Notes under the pieces: model-generated | Databases searched by the model: none | What the model saw: only the letters and a program-made list of their open reading frames with translations | What the model was told of the DNA's origin: nothing | Made by a program: the position numbers and the translations under genes | Assembly (NCBI GenBank): GCA_964035545.1 | Contig: OZ037773.1 | Coordinates: 2,707,751 to 2,771,750, forward strand | DNA length: 64,000 nucleotides | DNA from: Bugula neritina | Lineage: Eukaryota; Bryozoa; Gymnolaemata; Cheilostomatida; Bugulidae | Reading direction: 5' to 3' | Shown here: positions 11,101 to 20,754 of the stretch, one piece after another | Layout: each line of letters opens with the position of its first letter | Numbering within the stretch: the stretch's first letter is position 1

Positions 11101-12992
11101 AGGTAAAATTGAAAATTGGATGTTGTATGCTTTTAAGGGTCAACATTAACAGGTAGTTGTAGTAAAAAGATGTTTAACTCTTGTAGGTGTAGATGTTACA
11201 AAGTATATTACTCATCCAACCACAGACATTCACAGTTGCTTCAGCTGTTTTCAGTTTTTTAAATAGTTATTTGCAGTAGAAAGGTATTACAGTGTTTCTT
11301 ATCGCTTACCTCGCGAGATGCTGACTCTGGTTGTATTTGAATCTCTCAGAGTTTGTGTAGGTAAGGCAGCAATGCAGGCAGACTTGTCTGCTTTCTCCCA
11401 AAGTCTGATCCCAATAAGAAGCTCAGAAGTGTTTCTGGCATTCACCTTGCAAAGTAGTATTCTAGTTGAGAGTAATGTTTAAAGAAATTAAATAATTGAA
11501 ACAAATAATATGAAGTTACATTTTTTTTCCTGGCTTTAGAATACAGCAGAGGCAATCAAACATATTTTGCTGCACCAAATAATCTTGAACAAATTTACAA
11601 AATTCGTGGTTTACTTCACTATGTAACTATTTTACTTATAAAATAGGATTAGCCAGTCTACAAGCAATGAAGTCTTTCCCGCTTCTTTCACATACACACT
11701 GACCTGTATGCTAGAAGCCATTGCATATACGAGATCATTCTCATAACCTGGAAAACTCAGTTCAACAGAATCTATGAAAGAAATATTTACTAGCCCAGCT
11801 CTCGTCAGTCTAAAGGAAAAGCAAAAATATAAGCATACAAAAACAATTGATATGAATGTATAACACATGGTTTATACTCTCAAAAGATCAAAACTTACTA
11901 AGTACTGCAGTAATAATGGTTTCTATGCAATGTTTAACTGACCTATATACTGATTATATCTTCTTAGCTGTCAAACCCTTGAAAATTTAAATTGATTTGC
12001 AAAAAATGCTAATGTGTCGTGTTAACGGCTGTTGCCCATAGAAACTGGACTGCATATTTATTTGTTTAAATATTATGAATATGCTAAGCTGATCCCCTCT
12101 TTGTATCTTATAGACTCACAAGTAGCTTCTCAACATAAGCTTATTTAGTTTCCACCCTTTTATTGTTTCATCATAACTTTTGGCGCCATAATCTTGTCAG
12201 ATTTTACAATAGCTCGTTGAGTTTATTTCTTGCAACGGCTAAAACCTTTTTAAATCTTATTCAGTAAATCTCAGCTGAAATAATCTTAAATGTATAAAAT
12301 ATACACCTGACATGTGCAGTTCTATAAAAACTCAAAGTAAAATTATTTCGACCTATGTCTTATGCTTTCAGCACAAAAGATGCAAGTATTTCGTTGTGAA
12401 TACGGTTAGGACATGGTAATTGGTGCATGTGTTGGCTTCCACATTGACTAAAAGCAGCAAAGTCAAAAATGAAAAACTAAAAAGTTGCTTCTACAAACTT
12501 TAAACTGATGAAACTCTAAAATTTTCCTGACAGTTGAAGTTGCATTCCATGAGCAGCAATAAATTGACTATTCAAAACCTAATCAAGTCCTTTCAGGAAG
12601 AACGTAAATGGATGTCAATTTTACTGATCGTCAGGTTACCATTGATGTCTCTTGCCACTTAGTTTGAGTCTCTAATCAGTATAAAATTGTGCACATACAA
12701 ACTTATTTCTTCAATATAAAGTTCTTTATAAATGTAGTACTATCTGTTTTACATGTTTTATGAAAGATCTGACTTTGGTAGAACTATATGTTTTACAGCA
12801 TATAAAATTGCTTACAATATCAAGTTTTCTGATAATACAGCAAAGCTCCAAGTGGCAAGGAAGATGCTCAAAATTAAACTGGAAACCTGCACCTTTTCTA
12901 AAAGTAACCTCTTGAAATTTAAGTAAAATATACCTTAGAAAGAGAGATGTGAGCAAAATAGACATCACTAGAAAATTCTCCCGTGTCTGCAT
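484..12992 (-). CDS. Secreted NHL-propeller-like protein with Ser/Thr-rich mucin tail
   Basis: Ten-exon model, 638 residues. Exons (minus strand, 5' to 3'): 12992-12934, 11809-11704, 11445-11310, 10786-10598, 9666-9548, 8877-8721, 8322-8241, 2633-2437, 1604-1461, 1211-484. All junctions are GT-AG and the phases agree throughout. The start ATG (12992) opens a hydrophobic signal peptide (residues 1-25, core [12 protein letters not shown]). Residues about 118-150 resemble an NHL repeat ([13 protein letters not shown] followed by KIYFLDG), and further blade-like segments follow ([30 protein letters not shown]), so I infer an extracellular beta-propeller. Several N-glycosylation sequons are present (NIS, NTS, NTT, NLT, NRT, NCT). 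The last exon (residues about 404-600) is almost pure Ser/Thr/Pro, like a mucin stalk. I see no transmembrane segment, so it is probably secreted unless the last exon splices on. Intron 7 (2634-8240) contains a complete gene on the other strand. I do not recognise the family beyond NHL-like; splicing is well supported. Confidence 0.72.
658..1209. repeat. AGT-based imperfect minisatellite inside the terminal coding exon
   Basis: Degenerate tandem repeats of AGT/ACT triplets (units such as AGTAGAAGTACTGGTAGT). The minus strand reads as Ser/Thr/Pro repeats in the frame of the spliced gene. The plus strand is also open and would read as Arg/Ser/Gly/Thr repeats, which I treat as a by-product of the repeat. 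The frame is kept through the whole block, as expected of a repeat that expands in whole codons. Confidence 0.8.
2761..2945. repeat. (TG)n microsatellite, imperfect
   Basis: TG dinucleotide run interrupted by TA and GCG units, in intron 7 of the NHL-like gene. The long open frames seen here are dinucleotide artefacts. Confidence 0.9.
3284..7398 (+). CDS. Class A (rhodopsin-family) G-protein-coupled receptor, nested in an intron
   Basis: Eight-exon model, 312 residues: 3284-3299, 4113-4166, 4654-4751, 5745-5861, 6048-6211, 6506-6655, 6752-6845, 7153-7398; all GT-AG with matching phases. Seven hydrophobic segments can be placed. TM1 contains [12 protein letters not shown]2 the family hallmark [10 protein letters not shown] (about residues 46-55), TM3 ends in [13 protein letters not shown], where the DRY box reads I-R-L (107-109). 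TM6 follows a basic loop (KRVKEQR) and reads [14 protein letters not shown]7 carries N-F-F-I-Y (273-277) in place of NPxxY, followed by ANSKLRKNF as helix 8. Family assignment is firm; the ligand is unknown. The altered DRY and NPxxY suggest a divergent receptor, perhaps with unusual activation. The whole gene lies in intron 7 of the minus-strand NHL-like gene. The 16-base first exon is the least certain part. Confidence 0.78.
4826..4933 (+). repeat. tRNA-like repeat (SINE head or tRNA pseudogene)
   Basis: Contains an A-box-like TGGTATAATAGTTAGCA and a B box GGTTCGATTCC. A 7-bp acceptor stem can be drawn (GTCCCCG with TGGGGGC), but the anticodon arm pairs poorly, so I do not call a functional tRNA. 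A second copy lies near 55.8 kb on the other strand with the same flanks (GTGTTRAGTTTAC upstream, CAAAATGCATTTT downstream), so it is a dispersed repeat. Lies in an intron of the GPCR. Confidence 0.55.
5485..5678 (+). mobile_element. tRNA-derived SINE copy
   Basis: Head GGAGCAGCTGTGGTCTAGG with A box (TGGTCTAGGGGTTA) and B box (GGTTCGAGCCC). The body contains GGCCATTGGTGATGTTAG and ATCCGGTCATAATTGCTCC, and the tail contains TCACAGGGATAGTGACT. Best-preserved representative of a family with several copies here. In GPCR intron 3. Confidence 0.75.
7716..7754. repeat. (TA)n microsatellite
   Basis: Pure TA run that abuts a 270-bp hammerhead repeat on its 5' side in window coordinates. Confidence 0.95.
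7755..8034 (-). mobile_element. Solo retrozyme-like monomer with intact hammerhead ribozyme
   Basis: A 270-bp unit (271 from TCTCAATCT to the next TCTCAATCT) bounded on both sides by (TA)n. It has no ORF and matches the tandem units at 30953-31683. The minus strand carries a complete type I hammerhead at one end. The rest is strongly self-complementary. I interpret it as a retrozyme-like non-autonomous element inserted in a TA tract in intron 7 of the NHL-like gene; its ribozyme strand is the sense strand of that gene. Confidence 0.7.
7761..7807 (-). ncRNA. Type I hammerhead ribozyme (intact core)
   Basis: Minus strand: CTGATGA core, stem II GGGG/UCCC with an ACAAA loop, GAAA core, stem III ACAG/CTGT with a CTG loop, GTC cleavage triplet, and stem I TCTGTG/CACAGA. 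Every conserved core position is present. Predicted cleavage falls between 7767 and 7766. Confidence 0.82.
8036..8115. repeat. (TA)n microsatellite
   Basis: Uninterrupted TA run directly after the solo retrozyme-like monomer. Confidence 0.95.
8880..9095. repeat. AT-rich low-complexity stretch
   Basis: Degenerate TATA/TATATAAT sequence in an intron of the NHL-like gene. No coding signal seen. Confidence 0.5.
9761..9900 (+). mobile_element. Diverged tRNA-like SINE head
   Basis: Starts GGGAGCGGCTATGGTGGAG, like the SINE head, and keeps a TTGATGATGTCA segment, but the boxes are eroded. Weak call, in an intron of the NHL-like gene. Confidence 0.35.
9916..10105 (-). mobile_element. tRNA-derived SINE copy
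   Basis: Reverse-oriented copy: tail (AGTCACTATCCCTGTGAGAA) first, head (AACCACGGCTGCTCC) last, with the CACTGGATGCTCTTCCTAAC body between. It lies next to the diverged head, so two SINEs face each other. Confidence 0.65.
10841..11070. repeat. (TG)n / TGCTCGTATGTGTGGGT minisatellite
   Basis: TG repeats with an embedded higher-order unit TGCTCGTATGTGTGGGTTG repeated about four times. Intronic in the NHL-like gene. Confidence 0.85.
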
Positions 12993-13237
12993 CTGTCAAG
13001 TTGTTTGTTTTGCAGTTTGATCTAAAAATGCAAAGATCAGCTTTTTTCCAAGTTCGAACCCTCCTACTGAGAATGTTACTTTCATATCTCTATTCAGCTT
13101 TTCCACAGATTGCTGTGTGTCTTTGTAAACATTTATTTAAACTTTAAAATTACAACATGTAATATGCAAGAAAAGATTGTAAGTTTAATACTGAGTAACC
13201 TGCAAAAGCTCATTTAATAACACGATGTTAACATTTC

Positions 13238-13239
<2 letters not shown>

Positions 13240-13307
<68 letters not shown>

Positions 13308-13311
13308 ATAC
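13240..13311. repeat. (TA)n microsatellite
   Basis: TA run with one phase break, followed by TTTA repeats. Confidence 0.95.
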
Positions 13312-14336
13312 ATATGTTTATTTATTTATTTATACTGTATATATGATTTTATACCAACCTTATTCTGTCGTGACTATACACGAGTTAGAATGTGTGACAG
13401 CAAGTGCAGTGATCTGTAGACTGGTTACTTGGTGCAGGCAATGAAACATTCAATTAGTTGTTATATGCATCAGGATTAGAAATTAAAGCAAATATTGCAT
13501 GAGGTCACATGACTAGTGCTTTTTATTCACCCAATTGTTATAAATGAAATTACAATGTGAATAAAAACTTTACCAGGTCAATTTTGTTAGTTCAAGAATA
13601 CAATGTGATTATTATTTATATCCATCTTCAGTTCTTATTGCACGTCTTGTAATAACTATTCAAAAACTAATTCTAGATTTATTGCATCTTGAATGGAAGT
13701 TCTCATGAGACAAAGTGACTGCTGTTTACTTTGTAACCCAATACTTGAATCATCGCACTGCACCACTTCCCTTCTTTCAACTATGTACAACAAAGTATTA
13801 AAGAGCAGTGATTTATCTTATATATGCATTCGCTCTGAGATTTACATGTTGAAATTTTTGTCCATGAGTATAGAATTACCACCAAATATGAACTAATTTA
13901 TGTTCGTGTCTAATTCAAAACACTCTAATTGATATCTTCAGAATTCACTTAACCCACTCATAAGAATCTGAGTAGAGCTCAGGGCCCCCAATAATGAAAT
14001 TCGTTGTGATATTAAATCAAGTTATTATTTTGTATTTGAAAATTGTCAACAGACATTGCCACAAAAGTAACTGCAATTTACATACACAAGCATTGTATTC
14101 CACAAGAAGGTGAGATACACAGTGGTAAAAATTGAATGCTCCTTCATAACCATTAAAATTATAAAAACAATCATTAATACTATAACTTTGGATATAAATT
14201 TAATTCAAACTCATCCACTCAAACAAGTGTACAAAAATTATAAAAACATAAAAATAATAAACAGCCGTCGAAAAAACACATCGCCAACACAAACTATAGC
14301 AATTAAACACCTCTCTTACATTAACACTATTATATC

Positions 14337-14338
<2 letters not shown>

Positions 14339-14410
<72 letters not shown>
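14339..14410. repeat. (TA)n microsatellite
   Basis: Uninterrupted TA run. Confidence 0.95.
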
Positions 14411-14415
<5 letters not shown>

Positions 14416-15289
14416 GTTACCAACTTACATTGATAAGATAACTCAATAAGATAGCAAACTATAATAACCAGAGAAATAACATACAGGTATTACATCATAT
14501 TATATTCCTATCCCAACACACTATGCTACTACCATTTTCTGCCTTGTCAGAAGGCAGAACTTATCTACATAATTCAGCTAAGTTCACTAACAAATTTTCT
14601 TGCATAATTTTATATAAATATACTACTGCAATCTAACCAGATTTTTTACAGCCATTTTCTAAATGCTCTCTGTGACAAATGCATTTCCAATAACTCAAAT
14701 AATACTCTTGGGTAGTAACTGGAGCGAATAGAAGCCCTTAAGAATAAACATTCAGACAGTAAACAATGGAATCCCAGCCTAACATATTGCTAAAAAAAGG
14801 GACTGCAACGGTCTAAAATAGACTGCAGCAGTCTAAAATTGGATAGCTATGGCTGAAGTAACAGGTGATAACTTTTAACTGCAGTATAAACAAGGCACCA
14901 TACTAAACAAAGAACCTCTAAAACACTTTTAAGGGTAAGAAAAAAATTGAGCTCCATCACCAATATATAGTAGCAGTACAGCTTTAGCATAGTGCATCTC
15001 AACACCTTTTAACCCATACCAGTTTCAAAATACTATATATGTGCAATTTAAATTGCAACTTAAATATAAATAAAATCAACTTCCAATAATTTCAAGATTT
15101 GGTCTAAAAGGTAACAGCACAACAATCACAATGAATATAGAACTAAGATAGGAAGTCTACAAGAATAGTCAATAACTTATAGCATCTCACTACTAATCAC
15201 ACATAGAACAGGGATACAGTAAAATAAAAGCAAAATAACAATAGAAATATAACATTTTATAAAAAATAAATACTCCGCTCATCTTGCAT

Positions 15290-17073
15290 CTAAGCAGGCA
15301 GTTTTGCCTGTTTAGGTACCAGCACAGTATCTAAAAATTCAGGAGTTGCCCATTTATTGTCTTTATCTTGCTTCTTTAGCACAATCTCTAAACTTTCACC
15401 TTTGTTGACAGTCCACTTGGTTTTCTCTGAGTCTATTTTATATGGGAGTGGATCCAAGGTGAAGGCATGCTTCACTTCAGATTTTCCCTTTTCCTTTACA
15501 GTTACGAGCACGTCTAGTGACCTACAAACATATCAAGGTCATGTAGTGTTGTGTGCTCTTTATACTTGATGAGTCAGCTAGCTATCATGTAAATTTATTA
15601 TGCAGCTAGAATAACATGGAGTTGTCTTACGCCAAAATCAAATTTGAGAATCACTGTGATTGGAGATCAGACCTGACCAAATAGGGCAAATTAAATAAGA
15701 CCTAGTAGATCTCACCTGTCTGTGGGTGTCACCTGGATTAGACACTCTTCAGGTTTATTCTTTATTCCTTTAATATCCAAAATAATCATAAAATCTCCTT
15801 TCTTAGGCTTATCATCTGTATACTGACCTGTAAGAATAGTATACTTTATACTGACCTGTAAGAATAGTATACTTAATACATATTTTTATATATTAATTTA
15901 AAACTAATCAACTTTTCAAACTTTTAAAGACATGGTTGAGATTATTCTAAGAAATGTTGACAAGTGCACAAATGTACATGAGACAGGGAGAGCTGTATCA
16001 ACTGGATAATTTATATTCTATGTTTATTTAATGAAAATATAACTCCGAACATGAGTTATTCCACTCTCATAAAGACTAGTTATGAATGATTCCAGAACTA
16101 TACTACAGCGATTCCCTGTAAGGTATTGCGTCAACAAGAGTTGAGAATTTTAAAAATGCACCTATGCATCACAACAGATACTTGTGAGAATCAAGCTCTA
16201 ACCTTATCATATCATTTTATTATTGCTATCAGTATAAGTAGGGCACCTAAGTGTTAGTGTAACAACTCTACAAGATATGTTTCCCATAATACGAAGATAT
16301 GCAGATACTACCCTTATAACTTGTTGGTAAAATAGGTACACGTATAGCTGAGTGATTTAACAGCTGCAGTTGACTCAATGTATTACTTATAGAACAAACT
16401 TCAGTCAGCTAGAATTTAGCTACGATTAGTGGAATATAGACAGCAGCACCCAAGAGAGTGAACAACTGTCAATATGAGTGACAGTGATTGACAGGTTTAT
16501 GTTATAATCACTTCATCAACCAGAGTAGTCTTGTTCCAGCTACATTACATCTATATTTGTTTACTCCATGTACAACAGCTTGCAACTAGTTCAGGAAATA
16601 AGTTAGTGACTTGGCATAAAATTTTCAGTTACAGCCTCACTACCTGAGCAAGCATAGTACATCTCTAGTTGCCCGTATTGGGAATGCTAAAGATATTTGC
16701 TAAACCTGGTATATTAGTATTTCAATATTTTCTATTTCAGTATCAACTTTTCATTTCATTTAGCAATGTTGATATTGTATGTGTAACTTGCCCATTAATT
16801 AAGTATAATATTCACTCATCACTGGAAGAAGTTTGATGTACTCTGAAGATATGCAACATATAGAACACTCAAGAAAAACACCAACTATCACAAATACCAA
16901 CAATAAAATACCAAACTAATACTCAAAGCAAATACCAACACTGAAGGTACATTAACTACCTACTCAGTACTAAGATTACTATTATACTGCTAGCATTAAA
17001 TCTGGACTACACTACCATAATAAATTATGATTGCTATATACTCACGATCTGGAGGTGGGATATATTCTGCCAT
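15290..17073 (-). CDS. Small CS-domain (p23/CacyBP-like, HSP20-fold) protein
   Basis: Three-exon model, 123 residues: 17073-17046 (MAEYIPPPD), 15827-15716, 15521-15290; phases agree. CS domains are HSP20-like beta-sandwiches that usually act as HSP90 co-chaperone or ubiquitin-ligase adaptor modules. Evidence is the beta-strand pattern: GDFMIILDIKGI (strand 1), SLDVLVTV then HAFTLDPLPYKID (middle strands), and the closing strand SLEIVLKKQDKDNKW, where the basic residues and Trp match p23/CacyBP/NudC-type CS domains. The short tail VLVPKQAKLPA lacks the acidic tail of p23 and the SGS domain of SGT1. Start chosen because a nine-codon exon with a strong GTGAGT donor keeps the phase. An upstream sequence at 18265-18179 also fits the same acceptor phase and could be an alternative exon. 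The exact orthologue is not recognised. Confidence 0.6.
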
Positions 17074-17402
17074 TAGAATAGTCTACACTTTGCATAGAAC
17101 ACTTGTTCAGTTCAGCTTATCTCCTCATCTGCTCCGGGATAACCCTGAAGAAATAATATTGGAGGTTACCACAATCTCCTTAAAATATTTTACATGTGCT
17201 TCAACATACTAAATAAAATTAAATATGAATCAACAGCTTACAAATATAACTCAAAGTGTGTAAATAAGTGAACAGTGACACCAGAATTTTCAACTCTGAT
17301 ATCAAGTTGATTTTAGTGATGAATTTAGGTATAAATCAAAATGGCAAAGGTAAAAATGGCACAAGTAATAATGGCCCAAATAGAAAAGTAGGTAAATATG
17401 GC

Positions 17403-17580
17403 ACACTGATATTGAATTTGCCAAAAACCAAACCCCAAACCCTCCACCCCATGCAAACCTCTGCACCCAAACCTCCAAACCCTAACCCCCACCCTATGCA
17501 AACCTCTACACTCAAAACCCCAAACCCCAATCCAAACCCAAACCTCCCAAATCCAAACCTCCAATCCAAACCTAATGCTG
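17403..17580 (-). promoter_or_regulatory. C-rich/G-rich strand-asymmetric block upstream of the CS-domain gene
   Basis: Plus strand is a run of CCAAACCC-type repeats including CCCCAAACCCC and CCCTAACCCCC. The minus strand (coding strand of the neighbouring gene) is therefore G-rich with several GGGG and GGG runs, starting about 330 bases upstream of its ATG. Possible G-quadruplex or degenerate telomere-like repeat; regulatory role is inference. Confidence 0.4.
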
Positions 17581-17775
17581 ATACCAATACTAATACTAAG
17601 TCTAATAGTAATACTATTACTTATAGTAATACTAATACTAATACTAATACTAATACCAACAGTAATATTACTACTACTAGTACTATTATTATTTCTCTTA
17701 CTATTACTATTAGTCTTAGTATAACTAATAGTAACTAGTAATTAGTATTACTATTATTATTACACTTGCAGTACT
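17575..17775. repeat. ACT/AAT triplet-walk low-complexity DNA
   Basis: Repeats of ACTAATACC, AGTAATACT and ATTACT. Similar composition to the 51.6-53.4 kb stretch. Confidence 0.7.
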
Positions 17776-18178
17776 AGTACTGAATTAAATATCAATCATG
17801 AATTTCATATTTTTAAAGAAAAATTCATAGTGGGTGTTACAGTAAAACTAAATGCAATTATTATAATCATAATAATAAGACACTGACAGTGATACTTATA
17901 GCCATAGTCATAGTGACAGTCAGTGTCACTGTGACTGTCAGTGCTAGATATAAATAAATAATTAAACGGTAAACCTGAAGTTCAACTATATCACTATTAA
18001 TATGAACATCAAATGATCAATAGCAACATCGTAAACTTATTTCTAATTTAAAAGCAAATTAATAAGTTCAACTCCATGTTATAAACTTATACTATACTTA
18101 TAGCTATAGTAATAAAGGTAATGTTATAACTATAAATTATAAAGTTAAACTTAAACTTAAAATATAAAATTAAACTAC

Positions 18179-18265
18179 CTTTGGCGTTACCTTTGTCCTT
18201 GTTAGGTGCTTGTGCGTTTTGAACCAGCTTCACACTCACTGCACCAACTTTACTAAAACTATTCT
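18179..18265 (-). other. Possible alternative upstream exon of the CS-domain gene
   Basis: An open segment reading VSVKLVQNAQAPNKDKG between an acceptor (TTACCAG) and two possible donors 12 bases apart (AAAG before GTAACG, or AAAG before GTAGTT), both in phase 1. Either would splice in frame to 15827. No start codon found upstream, so it is only a candidate. Confidence 0.3.
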
Positions 18266-18688
18266 CTGGTAATCATTATTATCATCATATTTACTTTTAG
18301 TTTTACCATGTAATGATGTATATTAAAGTGGGCGTCACAAATTACTACCAGCCAGTACCACTACTACCAATACTATAGCAACGGCCTCGGAATTACTGAA
18401 CTTGTCATTAAAGGGTTAAAGGTTGAATATATCACGCCAATGACAACAAGAATAGCTAAAAACAGCGCAAGGTTAGGGGCCAGTGGGTGTAACGTTTGTA
18501 TAAGCATCGATGTCCGAACCAATGAACTGAAACTTCCTAGTTATAGGTTATAGTTCAATGGTCCGAGTTATAAACCTAGTGGTCACCACACCAGTTGTGA
18601 GTGGCTCTGTCTATAAGCAATTCCAAGTTGAGAGTGAGTGCAGTAGTTTGGGATTATTTAGTTTGGCGCCAACTCCGAGCTCAAGAAT
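18266..18688. other. Intergenic, nothing recognised
   Basis: Unique-looking sequence between the CS-domain gene and the mobile-element nest. A short string near 18415-18455 (GGGTTAAAGG, then ATATCACGCCAATG) recurs near 48184-48212, suggesting a minor dispersed repeat. Confidence 0.3.
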
Positions 18689-18694
18689 TGTATA

Positions 18695-18726
<32 letters not shown>

Positions 18727-18788
18727 CGTGCGTGAGTGTGTGTGTGCGTGTGTGTGCGCGTGCGTGCGTGAGTGTGTGTGTGTGTGTA
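18689..18788. repeat. (TG)n microsatellite with GCGCG units
   Basis: TG/CG dinucleotide run immediately before the palindromic PLE pair. Confidence 0.9.
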
Positions 18789-18878
18789 TATATATATCTT
18801 TACGAGCTAGTAATTTGATTATAAATAGGTATACGAGAAACATTGTTATTTATTACTTTATTAGGTAAAGTAATTACA

Positions 18879-18918
18879 CTGATATTTCGGGTACCACTGT
18901 ACCCATCTTCAGAGTAGC
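18879..18918 (-). ncRNA. Hammerhead-like motif in PLE family 1 tail (degenerate or divergent)
   Basis: Minus strand CTGAAGA, then a GGGTAC/GTACCC stem with an AGTG loop, then GAAA and ATATC. It resembles a hammerhead core with CUGAAGA but has an extra U before stem II and an almost absent stem III, so activity is doubtful. Confidence 0.35.
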
Positions 18919-19163
18919 AATGAATGAAATTCAAAAATTATTATGTTACGTTAGACGTTATGCATGACACAAAGAATAGAGAGTGGCAGTTACTGTAAAT
19001 TATTGAAACTTAGGGAGATAATCTTATTTTATATATTACGCAGGTCAAAAATTATACTGATTTTTTTGCATAAAAAATAAATTAGAGTTGACAAAAAAAT
19101 AGATATCCAAATATAAAAACAGCAAGAATTAGTGAAACTATGTGAGAGTTGAGTAGTGTGGAG

Positions 19164-19655
19164 CTATTGATATAGTTTTAGTGGTATGGAGTAATTTTGT
19201 TTATTGAGTTGCGGTTTTATTTGTTTAATGTAGAGAGCTTCGGCTACTTTTCGATGGTGGATTCCTTTAAATGAATGATTTAAAACTGTTACATTGTCTA
19301 TTGATATGTTTCCATGATTAGTGGTAGAGATGTGTTGATAAATTTTGGAATTGATGTCATTGCAGTGTTCATGTATCCTGTGTGATAGGCGACGTCCGGT
19401 TTCGCCTACATATGTTTGTTGACAGGTAGCTTCAGGGCAGGTTATTTTGTAGACTAGGTTGTGAATGTGTTCTTTATTGGTTTTATCTTTGAGATTAAAA
19501 TGTGAACTTAAGGGGGTTCCTTTAAATAAAATACGGGCATTGAGTTCATTTGAAAAAGAGTCTGTAATTAATTTATTGAGGGAGCGGATTAGTTTTTCTC
19601 CTGTTACTCCTTTATAAGGCAGCTGAAGTAAAATGTGTTTCCTGTTGTCTTTTTC
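19164..19655 (-). pseudogene. GIY-YIG endonuclease domain of PLE family 1, left arm
   Basis: C-terminal part of a Penelope-like polyprotein: linker (HILLQLPYKGVTGEKLIRS), then a GIY-YIG domain with LVYKITC, TYVGETGRRLSHRIHEH (the YVG half and the basic helix with catalytic Arg), and EALYIKQIKPQLN (the metal-binding Glu helix). The reverse-transcriptase part is missing, so it is a 5'-truncated copy. The frame stays open by chance beyond 19655 into the facing arm. Confidence 0.8.
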
Positions 19656-19656
19656 A

Positions 19657-20037
19657 CTCAATGCCCGTATTTTATTTAAAGGAACCCCCTTAAGTTCACA
19701 TTTTAATCTCAAAGATAAAACCAATAAAGAACACATTCACAACCTAGTCTACAAAATAACCTGCCCTGAAGCTAACTGTCAACAAACATATGTAGGCGAA
19801 ACCGGACGTCGCCTATCACACAGGATACATGAACACTGCAATGACATCAATTCCAAAATTTATCAACACATCTCTACCACTAATCATGGAAACATATCAA
19901 TAGACAATGTAACAGTTTTAAATCATTCATTTAAAGGGATCCACCATCGAAAAGTAGCCGAAGCTCTCTACATTAAACAAATAAAACCGCAACTCAATAA
20001 ACAAAATTACTCCATACCACTAAAACTATATCAATAG
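19657..20037 (+). pseudogene. GIY-YIG endonuclease domain of PLE family 1, right arm
   Basis: Inverted copy of the left arm, starting at LNARILFKGTPL and ending at the same stop. Truncated upstream of the domain. One residue differs from the left arm (CPEAN versus CPEAT). Confidence 0.8.
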
Positions 20038-20286
20038 CTCCACACTACTCAACTCTCACATAGTTTCACTAATTCTTGCTGTTTTTATATTTGGATATCT
20101 ATATTTTTTTTGTCAACTCTAATTTATTTTTATGCAAAAAAATCAGTATAATTTTTGACCTGCGTAATATATAAAATAAGATTATCTCCCTAAGTTTCAA
20201 TAATTTACAGTAACTGCCACTCTCTATTCTTTGTGTCATGCATAACGTCTAACGTAACATAATAATTTTTGAATTTCATTCATTGC

Positions 20287-20326
20287 TACTCTGAAGATGG
20301 GTACAGTGGTACCCGAAATATCAGTG
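20287..20326 (+). ncRNA. Hammerhead-like motif in PLE family 1 tail, right arm
   Basis: Inverted copy of the motif at 18879-18918, with the same CTGAAGA / GGGTAC-GTACCC / GAAA arrangement. Confidence 0.35.
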
Positions 20327-20467
20327 TAATTACTTTACCTAATAAAGTAATAAATAACAATGTTTCTCGTATACCTATTTATAATCAAATTACTAGCTCG
20401 TAAAGATATATATAATGTAGTGTGTTCAGATTGTTAATGATACATATATATTTTTTTATTTAAAAAA

Positions 20468-20520
20468 TCTCACACGACTATATAGTTTCGTACAGTAAAC
20501 TGCACTCGTCAGGTGTTAGA
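20468..20520 (-). ncRNA. Type I hammerhead ribozyme, PLE copy 0, 3' terminus
   Basis: Minus strand: CTGACGA core, stem II GTGCAG/CTGTAC with a TTTA loop (one G-U pair), GAAA, stem III ACT/AGT with a four-base loop, GTC triplet, and stem I CAC/GTG extended by further pairs after an internal mismatch. Core complete; predicted cleavage between 20476 and 20475. Confidence 0.75.
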
Positions 20521-20754
20521 CGAAAAATAAATAAAATCTATGAAGCATACCGATTATTCAAATTTTTACATAAAGAAAACTATATCATGCTAAACACAAC
20601 GTAAAACGAAATGCAAACATAGTAGTGGATTTGGTGTTATCTATTAATTAATTAAATTGCTCTTTTTCTAAAGGATTAGACTATAAAAGCTAGACGTTTG
20701 ATGGAAAGGGTAATTTATAATAGGTAGTACTACGGTTGAGAATTGTTAGTATTG

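Larger units (their letters stand above)
13022..15289. other. Intergenic interval, no gene seen
   Basis: Lies between the 5' end of the NHL-like gene and the 3' end of the CS-domain gene, both minus strand. An AG acceptor at 13022-13024 suggests a 5' UTR intron for the NHL-like gene. Two (TA)n tracts (13240-13311, 14339-14410) account for the longest open frames. No coding exon supported. Confidence 0.5.
18789..20414. mobile_element. Palindrome of two head-to-head PLE 3' ends (family 1)
   Basis: Two arms of about 757 bp, 18789-19545 and 19656-20414, are near-perfect reverse complements around a 110-bp spacer. Each arm is the 3' end of a Penelope-like element: GIY-YIG endonuclease coding, 3' UTR, and a tail. 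The left element runs on the minus strand and keeps the linker in the spacer (LQLPYKGVTGEKLIRSL). The right element is truncated at the arm edge. Arms differ only by scattered changes (one codon is Thr in the left copy, Asn in the right) and 1-2-base indels, so the event is recent. PLE insertions with inverted partial copies are known for this class. Confidence 0.8.

Noticed and set aside
17268-17738. 156-codon plus-strand ORF rich in Pro/Asn/Thr
   Set aside because: Low-complexity CCAAACC and ACTAAT repeats, no domain and no splice context; lies upstream of a minus-strand gene.
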